From Fictibacillus barbaricus (GTDB lineage Bacteria; Bacillota; Bacilli; Bacillales; Fictibacillaceae), in contig NZ_BMCE01000002.1 in assembly GCF_014635025.1 (NCBI RefSeq), positions 930,001-994,000 of the forward strand: a DNA stretch of 64,000 bases. Direction: 5' to 3'. Made by a program: the position numbers and the translations under genes. The notes beneath the pieces were generated by a model. That model saw only the letters and a program-made list of their open reading frames with translations, was not told the origin of the DNA and did no database searches. This document shows positions 52,030 through 59,921 of the stretch, one piece after another (positions within the stretch are counted from its first letter, which is position 1; each line of letters starts with the position of its first letter).

Positions 52030-52551
52030 TTAAAAGTTGTTCTCTCGAATGACTCTTCGAAGCAAGCTCGATATCACTTTTTGCTCATCAATCGACAGCG
52101 AAGAAACGACTTCCACTTCACCTCGATGGAACTTTGGATACAGATCTTCCATCACTTTTCTGCCTTTATCCGTCAACACCACATAGGTGATCCGCCTGTC
52201 GCGGTTATCTATTTTTCTATAGCATAATTCTTTACGTTCCAGTGTATTCGTAATGTTGCTGATCGTTGCTTTTGAGACACCTGCGGACAGTGCAAGCTTT
52301 TTCGTTTCAACCGATTCCCATATCCACAGATCATAAAGGATGGAAAAGGATGTCCACGAAAGACCGTGATCGGATAACACTTCCCGCTCCATCTTGTTTC
52401 GAAGACCTTGTGCAGCTCGGTAAAGGTTCGTCACAACAGCGATAGAGTCTAAATGAAGTGACTCAATTGGCGCTTTTGCTAATTTGTTGATGGTCTCCTT
52501 CTCTTCCGGCAATAACTCACCGTACTCATCAAAAGAATAAATGCTAACCAC
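52030..52551 (-). CDS. MarR-family regulator (YwaE-like)
   Basis: 173 residues. Winged helix: LSWTSFSILYDLWIWESVETKKLALSAGVSKATISNITNTLERKELCYRKIDNRDRRITYVVLTDKGRK; recognition helix SKATISNITNTLE, wing DNRDRRITY. Position directly upstream of the T-box-tyrZ unit is the same as B. subtilis ywaE. A palindrome 15 bp before its start is a likely autoregulatory site. Confidence 0.9.
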   Translation of the reverse strand: MVSIYSFDEYGELLPEEKETINKLAKAPIESLHLDSIAVVTNLYRAAQGLRNKMEREVLSDHGLSWTSFSILYDLWIWESVETKKLALSAGVSKATISNITNTLERKELCYRKIDNRDRRITYVVLTDKGRKVMEDLYPKFHRGEVEVVSSLSIDEQKVISSLLRRVIRENNF

Positions 52552-52565
52552 TCCTTAAAGTTTTC

Positions 52566-52591
52566 ATAATCGTTAGCTTTGAAACGATAAT
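52566..52591. promoter_or_regulatory. Palindromic operator upstream of the ywaE-like gene
   Basis: ATAATCGTT, 8 bp, AACGATAAT; 8 of 9 arm positions are complementary. Typical size for a MarR dimer. Confidence 0.65.
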
Positions 52592-52670
52592 AGCAGATTC
52601 AATTGTGTATGGCAAGTGCATTTTTTTCTAAGCGCGCCTAATAATCTGTCCGATTGCTTTTTTCTAACTA

Positions 52671-52704
52671 AAAAAACTTGAAAAATAACGCGTATTTTTC
52701 AAGT
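52671..52704 (-). terminator. Terminator of the DUF3626 gene
   Basis: Minus strand ACTTGAAAAATA, 4-nt loop, TATTTTTCAAGT, TTTTTTT. It overlaps the last codons of the gene. Confidence 0.75.
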
Positions 52705-53781
52705 CTTAGGTTTTCCGTACTTCACTAACACATGCCACAACAATTTTAGTTCTTGTAAAGCCTCGTCAATCGTTCCTCTATCGCTCCATGCATCCGGATT
52801 ACGCTTCAGATCAAATACAGCGGCGCCTATACATTGTGCATGGATCACGCCATTGTGAGCAATACGTTTCGCGAGCGAAGGCATGCTAGGCCCACGAAAG
52901 TCTGGAGGAACTTCATCAACTGATAATTGAAAGCCCGAGTGCCAGTAGAGTTCAATAGCGTATGTTCTACATAGCTGCTGAAGAGTTCTGCCAGTGTCGG
53001 TATTTTTAAAAGATGGATCTGCTACAAGAACCTCAACATCTTCCCTTAAAGAAATATCACCATGAACTTGTGCCTCAATATAATGGTTCAGGTTGCGGAC
53101 TGCCTCCTTGCCTTCCGGTTTTAAAAAGGGCTTTTCTAATTCCGTATTAAAGTGATGAATCAGCTTTGTAGGTGTTAAATTCATTTCTCCAATAGCAAAA
53201 TCTCTTACGAAAACTTCTGCAAGCAGCTCAGATAGAATCATATCAAACTCTGATAAAGTACCCTTCCCTCTTGGATCTTGGTGAGAATCTAAATAGGTAT
53301 ACGTCGCACGCTTTGATACTCCTGGGGATAATAGAAAGTAGCACGATCCAAAACGTGGCGCAGGGCCATCCGGATGAAGCATCACATTTAACGCTCCATA
53401 TTTAGGACGGTCTTTGTTCGTGGTTCCCTCCGTTTGATAAGCGCCGCCAAACAATCTTTCTTCCCACGTATCTCTTGCCCCGCCAGGATAAGCACTAACA
53501 CTTCCATTCGATAATAACGTTTCAAATTGGCTTTTATAGATTCCTTGCTCCAATAAGGCCTGTGCTACACTTTTTAAGTTGGAATCGGGCCGATCAGGAT
53601 GGAAATGCAGCGCAACACATGCGTTTTCTTTTAACTTTTGCACAGCCGATTCAAAAAACGAATCCTTTATATTAGACATTTTTAGAACATGCTGAATGGT
53701 TGATCGTGCATCATCTTTATGTTTCCTGGCATAATCCTCAAAATGCTGAATCGCTAATTGTTGTGATTTTGTTAATTTCAT
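52699..53781 (-). CDS. DUF3626-family protein
   Basis: 360 residues. The DUF3626 core is clear: CVALHFHPDRP near 51-61, GSVSAYPGGARDTWEERLFGGAY near 91-113, RPKYGALNVMLHPDGPAPRFGSCYFLL near 123-150, and AIELYWHSGFQLSVDEVPPDFRGP near 275-297. The HFHPDR motif hints at a metal- or phosphate-binding site but no activity is known to me. Similar genes occur as single copies in many bacteria, also linked to toxins of contact systems. Confidence 0.85.
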   Translation of the reverse strand: MKLTKSQQLAIQHFEDYARKHKDDARSTIQHVLKMSNIKDSFFESAVQKLKENACVALHFHPDRPDSNLKSVAQALLEQGIYKSQFETLLSNGSVSAYPGGARDTWEERLFGGAYQTEGTTNKDRPKYGALNVMLHPDGPAPRFGSCYFLLSPGVSKRATYTYLDSHQDPRGKGTLSEFDMILSELLAEVFVRDFAIGEMNLTPTKLIHHFNTELEKPFLKPEGKEAVRNLNHYIEAQVHGDISLREDVEVLVADPSFKNTDTGRTLQQLCRTYAIELYWHSGFQLSVDEVPPDFRGPSMPSLAKRIAHNGVIHAQCIGAAVFDLKRNPDAWSDRGTIDEALQELKLLWHVLVKYGKPKT

Positions 53782-53917
53782 ACTAATGCTCCCCTTTGTT
53801 TCTTATACCCACCTTCGACAATCGAAAAAAAAATCCTTCCGACACCAAATGAATGTGGCCATCAGGATCGTATTTTAGATATAGAGAATATACTTCTTAA
53901 AAAGGAGGAGTGGTCGT

Positions 53918-54505
53918 ATGGCAAAACGCAAAAAACAAAGAATTACAGGCTCACGAAATTTTCATACACCCAAATTAATTCCTCTTCTATTCATGATATT
54001 CATTCTATTCGTTTCAGCTCTTAGCTTATTTCTGTCTTCAACGATCTTTAAGGAACATCTCGTGTTATCGGAAGCCTCCCTTTGGCTGGCTATGTCTTTA
54101 CTCTCATTATTTATTGCACTTGTCACACTTCATTCTAGGATGGATCATGTCATGGAAAAGGTCCTCGTTCCTATCGTGATAATTGGTTCACTCGTTTGTT
54201 CGGGAACTTTTGCCCTTACCACGTTTCAGCTATTTTCTGATAAACGGAACTATGAAGACCATGAGTTCAAGATATCGGAAGGAGTGCCCAGTGAAATCTC
54301 GTTTGACGGTTCAAAGTATGGAGAAGACTACATTTCTTCAATCACTATTCACGGTGTGGAGATTAAGGTTGCTCACCTGAATATCACGAGGACGGACTAT
54401 TTACAGGAATTAAAGAACAAACCTTTGAAACTTCAGTATTTGCCTCATAGCAGGTTTGCGGTTGCGGTCACCCTGGTGATAGAAGAAGAGGTTCAAAAAC
54501 AATAA
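53918..54505 (+). CDS. Membrane protein of unknown function
   Basis: 195 residues. Three hydrophobic helices (about 20-43, 52-72, 85-105) are preceded by a strongly basic KRKKQRITGSRNF start and followed by an outer or inner soluble part of 85 residues, mostly beta (ISSITIHGVEIKVAHLNITR). AAAGGAGG ribosome site, terminator behind. No family recognised. Confidence 0.65.
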   Translation: MAKRKKQRITGSRNFHTPKLIPLLFMIFILFVSALSLFLSSTIFKEHLVLSEASLWLAMSLLSLFIALVTLHSRMDHVMEKVLVPIVIIGSLVCSGTFALTTFQLFSDKRNYEDHEFKISEGVPSEISFDGSKYGEDYISSITIHGVEIKVAHLNITRTDYLQELKNKPLKLQYLPHSRFAVAVTLVIEEEVQKQ

Positions 54506-54545
54506 AAGCACAGCCTCGTTAGAGAAGCTGCGCTTATCTTTTTTA
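54504..54545. terminator. Terminator between the membrane gene and the kht operon
   Basis: AAAGCACAGCCTC, loop, GAGAAGCTGCGCTT and TTTTT; position fits both convergent units. Confidence 0.7.
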
Positions 54546-54668
54546 TAGTTTCTTTAAAAACTTAAATAATCTCGGGTACTCATGTTCCGGAATTGAAAGA
54601 TTATAAAAGTGAGTAAAAACCAATACCAGAACAACTGTCAATATACTAAACGTTAAAACTTCTCGCAT
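54543..54668 (-). CDS. 41-residue membrane protein at the end of the kht operon
   Basis: Read from sequence: ATG 54668, GGGAG 8 bp ahead, 41 codons, TAA. One hydrophobic helix (about 5-22; ILTVVLVLVFTHF) followed by a charged tail PEHEYPRLFKFLKKL. It begins 15 bp behind the khtU stop and ends at a terminator, so it belongs to the operon. Small single-span proteins often serve as subunits of transporters; this one could assist KhtU, but that is inference from position only. Confidence 0.7.
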   Translation of the reverse strand: MREVLTFSILTVVLVLVFTHFYNLSIPEHEYPRLFKFLKKL

Positions 54669-54683
54669 CACTTAATCTCCCCA

Positions 54684-55910
54684 TCAATTTGCCTTCTTTT
54701 TGAGCTGTTGCGGCTCTTCAGTCTTCCACTTAAAGATCCCATTTAAGAACGTATATAATTTCTTTGATTCTTTAGTAAGCAAAGGGCCTAGAATCGCTAG
54801 AATCAGAACATACAGAGCGGAAAATGGCTTTAGTACGGAAGCTAATCCGCCAGCCATTCCGATGTTCGCGACAATGATAGAAAATTCTCCTCTCGAAACA
54901 ATCGTTAAACCGATGTTTGAGGAGGCTTTATGAGATAACCCTGCTTTTCTCCCCGCGATCATTCCGGCTGCAAAATTTCCAATAATGGTGATCACTACGG
55001 CTCCAAGGGCTAGCCAAACCGCGCCGCCTAGTGTGAACGGGTCGATGCTTAAACCAAAGCTGAAGAAAAAGGTGGCTCCAAAGAAATCTCTAAATGGTAT
55101 GACCATTTTTTCAATGCGCTCACTATGCTCTGTCTCAGAAAAAACAAGCCCTAACAGAAGTGCACCAATAGCTTCTGCCACATGGATGGTTTCTGAGAAT
55201 CCTGCGATAAAAAACAAACAAGCAAAAATCACAATAATAAAAATCTCATTGGAAGTGATATTAAGTAGTTTGTTTAAATGCTTCGTACATGTTCTGGCAA
55301 TAACGAAGAACAAGATCATATAACCAAATGCGATAAAAATGGACTTAGCCACTCCAAAAACGGATGTAGCATCGCCTAATACCAATCCAGAAATGATGGA
55401 TAGATAGACAGCAAGGAATATATCTTCAAACATGATGATCCCCAATATCAGTTCTGTCTCCGGATTTGCTGTACGCTTCAGGTCCACAATAACTTTAGCC
55501 ACAATGGCACTCGAAGAAATCGTAATAATACCTGCAATAATCAGAACTTCAAGTACGGAGAATCCCATAAGAAAGGCGTAGATCAATCCGAGTGAGAAGT
55601 TAATAAGAATATAGATACTTCCGCCTATGGCAATCGACTTACCAGAACGAACCAATTTCCCTACTGAAAATTCTAAACCAAGGTAGAACAGCAAAAACAA
55701 TACTCCGATCCTTCCAAAGAAGGTGATAATTTCGTTGCTTTTAATAAAGGTAAAATCCAATACTCCGATCACGGGAGCATGTGGTCCTACGATCATGCCA
55801 AAAATGATGAGAAAAGGGATAATCGAAAAGTTTAACTTATTTGCGATTAAAGCTGCTAAAGAAATAATGATCAACGCTGTTCCTACTTCTAAGACGAGGT
55901 GGTTATTCAT
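54684..55910 (-). CDS. khtU: K+(NH4+)/H+ antiporter subunit KhtU (CPA2 family)
   Basis: 408 residues, about 12 helices, closely like B. subtilis KhtU (YhaU) as I recall it: LVLEVGTALIIISLAALIANKLNFSIIPFL at the start, GRIGVLFLLFYLGLEFSVGKLVRSGKSIA, KRTANPETELILGIIMFEDIFLAVYLS and AGFSETIHVAEAIGALLLGLVFSETEHSERIEKMV. It exchanges K+ or NH4+ for protons at the membrane and is gated by KhtT. Its start overlaps khtT by 4 bp (ATGA-type overlap), so expression is coupled. Confidence 0.94.
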   Translation of the reverse strand: MNNHLVLEVGTALIIISLAALIANKLNFSIIPFLIIFGMIVGPHAPVIGVLDFTFIKSNEIITFFGRIGVLFLLFYLGLEFSVGKLVRSGKSIAIGGSIYILINFSLGLIYAFLMGFSVLEVLIIAGIITISSSAIVAKVIVDLKRTANPETELILGIIMFEDIFLAVYLSIISGLVLGDATSVFGVAKSIFIAFGYMILFFVIARTCTKHLNKLLNITSNEIFIIVIFACLFFIAGFSETIHVAEAIGALLLGLVFSETEHSERIEKMVIPFRDFFGATFFFSFGLSIDPFTLGGAVWLALGAVVITIIGNFAAGMIAGRKAGLSHKASSNIGLTIVSRGEFSIIVANIGMAGGLASVLKPFSALYVLILAILGPLLTKESKKLYTFLNGIFKWKTEEPQQLKKKAN

Positions 55911-56407
55911 TCACTGCTCACCTCAGCCGATAACATCTCTTTAATGATCTTTTTTACACCATGCCTTTCCCCGGAAATGACTATCATATCTCCTGATTCA
56001 ATCATCGTTTCGGGTCCAGGGTTCAATACTTTCTCATTCCCTTTTACAATGGCAATAACAGATACTTCATATTTTTGACGGATGTCTAACTCACCAATTG
56101 TTTTACTGACTGCAAATGCATCGGGTTCAATTCTATACCACTCAATCATCAGTTCATCGAACGCCATTTCAATGGTTTCAATGGCTTTTGGCCTATAGAT
56201 TATGCCGCCGATAATGGCTGCGAACTGTCTTGATTCCGTATCGCTCAAGGTAACAGACGACAGGCTCTCTTCATAATCCTTTTTATCAAAATGGTAGATT
56301 TCTCTTCGGCCATCGTCATGAACAATGACCACCACTTTATCTCCATTTGCAATTTCCACTTCAAACTTTCTTCCGATTCCGGGTAATTCTATTTCTTTGA
56401 CGATCAT
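55907..56407 (-). CDS. khtT: Antiporter regulatory subunit KhtT (TrkA-C domain)
   Basis: 166 residues: IELPGIGRKFEVEIANGDKVVVIVHDDGRREIYHFDKKD (start 6), then a RCK-C (TrkA-C) domain at about 75-160 with IEPDAFAVSKTIGELDIRQKYEVSVIAIVK and MIVISGERHGVKKIIKEML. Nearly the same layout as B. subtilis KhtT (YhaT), which binds c-di-AMP and pH signals and regulates KhtU. Its regulation may thus tie in with the c-di-AMP riboswitch of kimA 5 kb away. Confidence 0.94.
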   Translation of the reverse strand: MIVKEIELPGIGRKFEVEIANGDKVVVIVHDDGRREIYHFDKKDYEESLSSVTLSDTESRQFAAIIGGIIYRPKAIETIEMAFDELMIEWYRIEPDAFAVSKTIGELDIRQKYEVSVIAIVKGNEKVLNPGPETMIESGDMIVISGERHGVKKIIKEMLSAEVSSE

Positions 56408-56551
56408 AATTTACTCTCCTTCAGCTTTTTTAGACAAGACAAATAAACGTTCGGTTACTTGTTTTTCCGAACAGATTGGTATCGATTTGGATTTCCAAAT
56501 AAACCCTTACTGGTTAAGGATTTTCAAAAGCTTTTATAGGGATTATGACCG

Positions 56552-56872
56552 TCAGAGGTAATTCGATTGGAATTGATAGGGGGTAAGGAATACGGCATTT
56601 TTGCTGATTGGGTCAATCCTCGGCTGCACATGGAACTCTTTGTTCTCATCCAACAGGATCGTACGGTTTAAGTGAATAGCCTTTATTCCCTTTTTCAACT
56701 TCTTGCTTTTCGTTGGATATTCGCCAATTATGGTTGAATCATCGAACGACGAAGAGGATATTTCAAACACGTCTTTTTGAGGTGGCGATGATAGGTTTTC
56801 CATATTGTAGTTCGGAAATAGAGATGTGCCCGCGAACACATACAGCAATGCCAATAAGAAAATTCTACGCAA
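56552..56872 (-). CDS. Exported or membrane-anchored protein, possibly the khtS counterpart
   Basis: 106 residues. Signal-like start RRIFLLALLYVFAGTSLF, then a basic soluble part with KSKKLKKGIKAIHLNRTILLDENKEFHVQPRIDP. B. subtilis has khtS (about 112 aa) at this place in the operon; I cannot confirm homology by eye. The 145-bp gap to khtT holds nothing I can name and no obvious terminator. Ribosome site AAGGGGG ahead of the ATG. Confidence 0.6.
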   Translation of the reverse strand: MRRIFLLALLYVFAGTSLFPNYNMENLSSPPQKDVFEISSSSFDDSTIIGEYPTKSKKLKKGIKAIHLNRTILLDENKEFHVQPRIDPISKNAVFLTPYQFQSNYL

Positions 56873-56942
56873 TTCTTACTCCCCCTTTCTACAGTTCTGC
56901 TTTAATTTTAACATAAAAACACAAGTTCAATGAAGCGAAGCA

Positions 56943-56975
56943 AAAAAGCCCCCTTTTAGAAGGAGACTTTTCCAA
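56943..56975 (-). terminator. Terminator of the amino acid permease gene
   Basis: Minus strand AAAAGTCTCCTTCTAAAAGGGGGCTTTTTT; stem CTCCTT/AAGGGGG with T-run. Confidence 0.7.
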
Positions 56976-56984
56976 TATATCTTA

Positions 56985-58364
56985 TTATTTAGTTGTATGA
57001 AGCTTGCTGTTTCGGTATCCATAACTAAAGTAAATAACAAGTCCCATTACAAGCCATACGACGAACCCTTTCCATGTGAATGCTGATAGCTGAAGCATTA
57101 GATACACACAGAAGATGATCGCTAATGCTGGGATAACCGGTACCCATGGTGTTTTAAATCCACGCTTCAAGTCCGGTCTTGTTTTACGAAGAACTGCAAC
57201 TCCAAGTGAAACGGTAGCAAATGCAAACAATGTTCCGATACTTGTTAATTCTGCTAATTTATCCAACGGTACAAACCCTGCAAAAAGTGCTACCAGAATA
57301 CCTGTAACCCATGTACTTGGAAGCGGAACTTTAGATCGTGGATGAACGGATGAAAGCTTCTTAGGAAGCAATCCATCGCGGCTCATCGCATAGAACAATC
57401 GAGTCTGTCCAAACATCATCACAATAAGAACAGTCGTTATCCCTACAATGGCACCAAGCGAGATAAACCCTGCAGCCCAATCTTGGTGAATAAATTGAAG
57501 AGCAAATGCAACTGGATCTTTTACATTTAACATTTCATAAGGAACAATTCCCGTAAGGATTAAGGAAACTGCGATATAGATGATCGTACAAATCGCTAGA
57601 GCTGAAATAATACCGATCGGAAGATTTCGCTGCGGATCTTTCACTTCCTCAGCTGCTGTTGAAACGGCATCAAACCCGAAGTATGCAAACACAACGACTG
57701 CCGCACCTGTTACAACGCCTGAGAATCCAAATGGCATGAACGGCTGCCAGTTCGTCGGTTCCACATACCATACCCCTACTGCGATAAAGAGAAGTACAAC
57801 GGCTACTTTAACAATAACCATGATCGCATTGAACTTTGCTGATTCTTTAACACCTCTGGACAGCAATAACGTTACGAGTAAAACGATAATTACAGCCGGT
57901 AAGTCAATATACGTACCTTTTGCTGGATCAAATGCACTAGTTAAGGCCGTTGGAAGGTGGATGCCAAACCCGGTTAACAAGCTTTGGAAGTAACCTGACC
58001 ACCCACTGGCCACTGCTGATGAAGCAAGTCCATATTCTAAGACGAGATCCCATCCTAAAATCCAAGCGAAGATCTCACCAAACGCCACATAACTGTACGT
58101 ATAGGCACTTCCTGATTGCGGAATCATGGATGCGAATTCCGAATAGCATAATGCCGCAAATACACACGCTAGACCTGCTATGATAAATGAGAGAATCAAT
58201 GCTGGACCAGCATACTTAGCCGCAGCTACACCAGTCAGTACAAATACTCCTGTACCAATGATCGCTCCCACTCCTAACATCGTTAAATCTAGAGCCCCGA
58301 GTACCCGATTAAGAGATTGCTCCGGGGTTTGATTGGATACTAATTTCTTTCTAAACAAGTTCAT
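56985..58364 (-). CDS. Amino acid permease (YfnA-like, APC/CAT type)
   Basis: 459 residues, 12 helices. APC signature LGALDLTMLGVGAIIGTGVFVLTGVAA at 22-48 (unwound helix 1), GSAYTYSYVAFGEIFAWILGWDLVLEYGLASSAVASGWS near 85-123, FGFDAVSTAAEEVKDPQRNLPIGI near 238-261. Close to the CAT group (YfnA, LeuT-fold). It exchanges or imports amino acids, probably branched-chain, threonine or cationic ones; the sequence alone does not decide. Stands as a single gene. Confidence 0.9.
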   Translation of the reverse strand: MNLFRKKLVSNQTPEQSLNRVLGALDLTMLGVGAIIGTGVFVLTGVAAAKYAGPALILSFIIAGLACVFAALCYSEFASMIPQSGSAYTYSYVAFGEIFAWILGWDLVLEYGLASSAVASGWSGYFQSLLTGFGIHLPTALTSAFDPAKGTYIDLPAVIIVLLVTLLLSRGVKESAKFNAIMVIVKVAVVLLFIAVGVWYVEPTNWQPFMPFGFSGVVTGAAVVVFAYFGFDAVSTAAEEVKDPQRNLPIGIISALAICTIIYIAVSLILTGIVPYEMLNVKDPVAFALQFIHQDWAAGFISLGAIVGITTVLIVMMFGQTRLFYAMSRDGLLPKKLSSVHPRSKVPLPSTWVTGILVALFAGFVPLDKLAELTSIGTLFAFATVSLGVAVLRKTRPDLKRGFKTPWVPVIPALAIIFCVYLMLQLSAFTWKGFVVWLVMGLVIYFSYGYRNSKLHTTK

Positions 58365-58607
58365 AAGTGCCTCCGATAATTGTCGATAAAAGTCGAATTA
58401 TTCACATTTTGCTATTGTACAAGCATTTATTGAATTTGTAAACATTAAAATTTTCTAACATTTCTAATAAATAACAAAATATATTGTTAACGTTTTCAAA
58501 AAATAGCGCTTGGGAATATTTAAGTTTGACAATCATTCATTATACTCGCTAAAATATTCTTCATGTGGACATCTCAGATTAAAAACTTATGAAGAAGGTG
58601 ATTCAAT

Positions 58608-59870
58608 TTGAAAAAGATAAGAATTAGTTTAGCTTGGCAAATCCTGATTGGACTTGCTGTCGGGATCATTGTTGGTGCTTTGTTCTTTGGAAACGAAACA
58701 GTCCAAGGGTATCTGCAGCCTATTGGAGACATTTTTATTCGACTAATTAAAATGATCGTCGTACCAATTGTTGTTTCCAGCCTCATCGTCGGTGTAGCGA
58801 GTGTTGGAGACATTAAGCAGTTAGGACGTCTTGGCGGAAAAACCATTTTATACTTTGAAATTATTACAACTTTAGCTATTATAATCGGACTATTTATAGC
58901 TAATATCTTCCAGCCTGGTGCAGGCGTGGACATGAAATCATTATCAAAAGGCGATATTTCAAGTTATGTGGAAACGACTGAATCCGTGGAAAGCCATGGT
59001 TTTGCTGATACATTCTTGAATATTGTTCCAACCAATCTTTTTGAATCGTTAGCTAATGGAGATATGCTTGCTATCATCTTCTTCTCTGTATTATTCGGAT
59101 TAGGAATTGCAGCGATCGGTGAGAGAGGTAAGCCTGTATTAGCGTTCTTCCAAGGAACGGCAGATGCGATGTTCTATATCACAAACCAGATCATGAAACT
59201 TGCTCCATTTGGAGTATTTGCACTGATCGGAGTAACCGTTTCAAAATTCGGTATTGAATCTCTTGTACCATTGAGCAAACTTGTTCTAGTTGTTTATGGA
59301 GCGATGTTCTTCTTCGTAATCGTCGTATTAGGCGGAGTTGCAGCGATGGTGAAGGTTAATATCTTCACGGTGATCAAAATTCTAAAAGATGAATTAATCT
59401 TAGCTTATTCAACAGCCAGCTCAGAAACAGTATTGCCAAAACTGATGGAAAAAATGGAGAAGTTCGGCTGTCCGAAAGCGATCACTTCATTTGTTATTCC
59501 GACAGGTTACTCGTTCAACCTGGATGGATCTACTCTTTACCAAGCAATTGCAGCACTGTTTATCGCTCAAATGTACGGAATAGAACTATCCATTGCAGAG
59601 CAGATTTCATTGTTACTTGTATTGATGGTAACGTCTAAAGGTATCGCAGGTGTTCCTGGCGTTTCATTCGTAGTACTTTTAGCCACTCTAGGTTCTGTAG
59701 GAATTCCTCTAGAAGGATTAGCCTTCATTGCAGGTATTGACCGTATCCTGGATATGGCACGTACGGCAGTAAACGTTGTAGGTAACTCTTTAGCCGCTGT
59801 GGTGATGTCTAAGTGGGAAGGCAAGTTCAACCCAATAAAAGCCCAGCAATATGAATCTGAAGTAAGCTAA
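58608..59870 (+). CDS. gltP: Glutamate/aspartate:cation symporter (DAACS family)
   Basis: 420 residues from TTG (GAAGGTG 7 bp ahead). Eight helices plus two re-entrant loops: the serine-rich loop TASSETVLPKLMEKME at about 270-285, NLDGSTLYQAIAALFIAQ at about 304-321 (NMDGT-like sodium/substrate site, here NLDGS), and AGIDRILDMARTAVNVVGNS at about 380-399 with the substrate arginine/aspartate residues. Imports glutamate and aspartate with H+ or Na+. Aspartate is the backbone of cyanophycin made by cphA in this window, so a supply role is possible but not shown. Confidence 0.93.
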   Translation: MKKIRISLAWQILIGLAVGIIVGALFFGNETVQGYLQPIGDIFIRLIKMIVVPIVVSSLIVGVASVGDIKQLGRLGGKTILYFEIITTLAIIIGLFIANIFQPGAGVDMKSLSKGDISSYVETTESVESHGFADTFLNIVPTNLFESLANGDMLAIIFFSVLFGLGIAAIGERGKPVLAFFQGTADAMFYITNQIMKLAPFGVFALIGVTVSKFGIESLVPLSKLVLVVYGAMFFFVIVVLGGVAAMVKVNIFTVIKILKDELILAYSTASSETVLPKLMEKMEKFGCPKAITSFVIPTGYSFNLDGSTLYQAIAALFIAQMYGIELSIAEQISLLLVLMVTSKGIAGVPGVSFVVLLATLGSVGIPLEGLAFIAGIDRILDMARTAVNVVGNSLAAVVMSKWEGKFNPIKAQQYESEVS

Positions 59871-59875
59871 TAAAA

Positions 59876-59917
59876 GAAAAACCGTGTCAGCATTTAAAAG
59901 CTGACACGGTTTTTTTT
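59876..59917. terminator. Terminator between gltP and kimA
   Basis: AAAACCGTGTCAG, 10-nt loop, CTGACACGGTTTTTTTT. Works for both convergent genes. Confidence 0.9.
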
Positions 59918-59921
59918 GACT

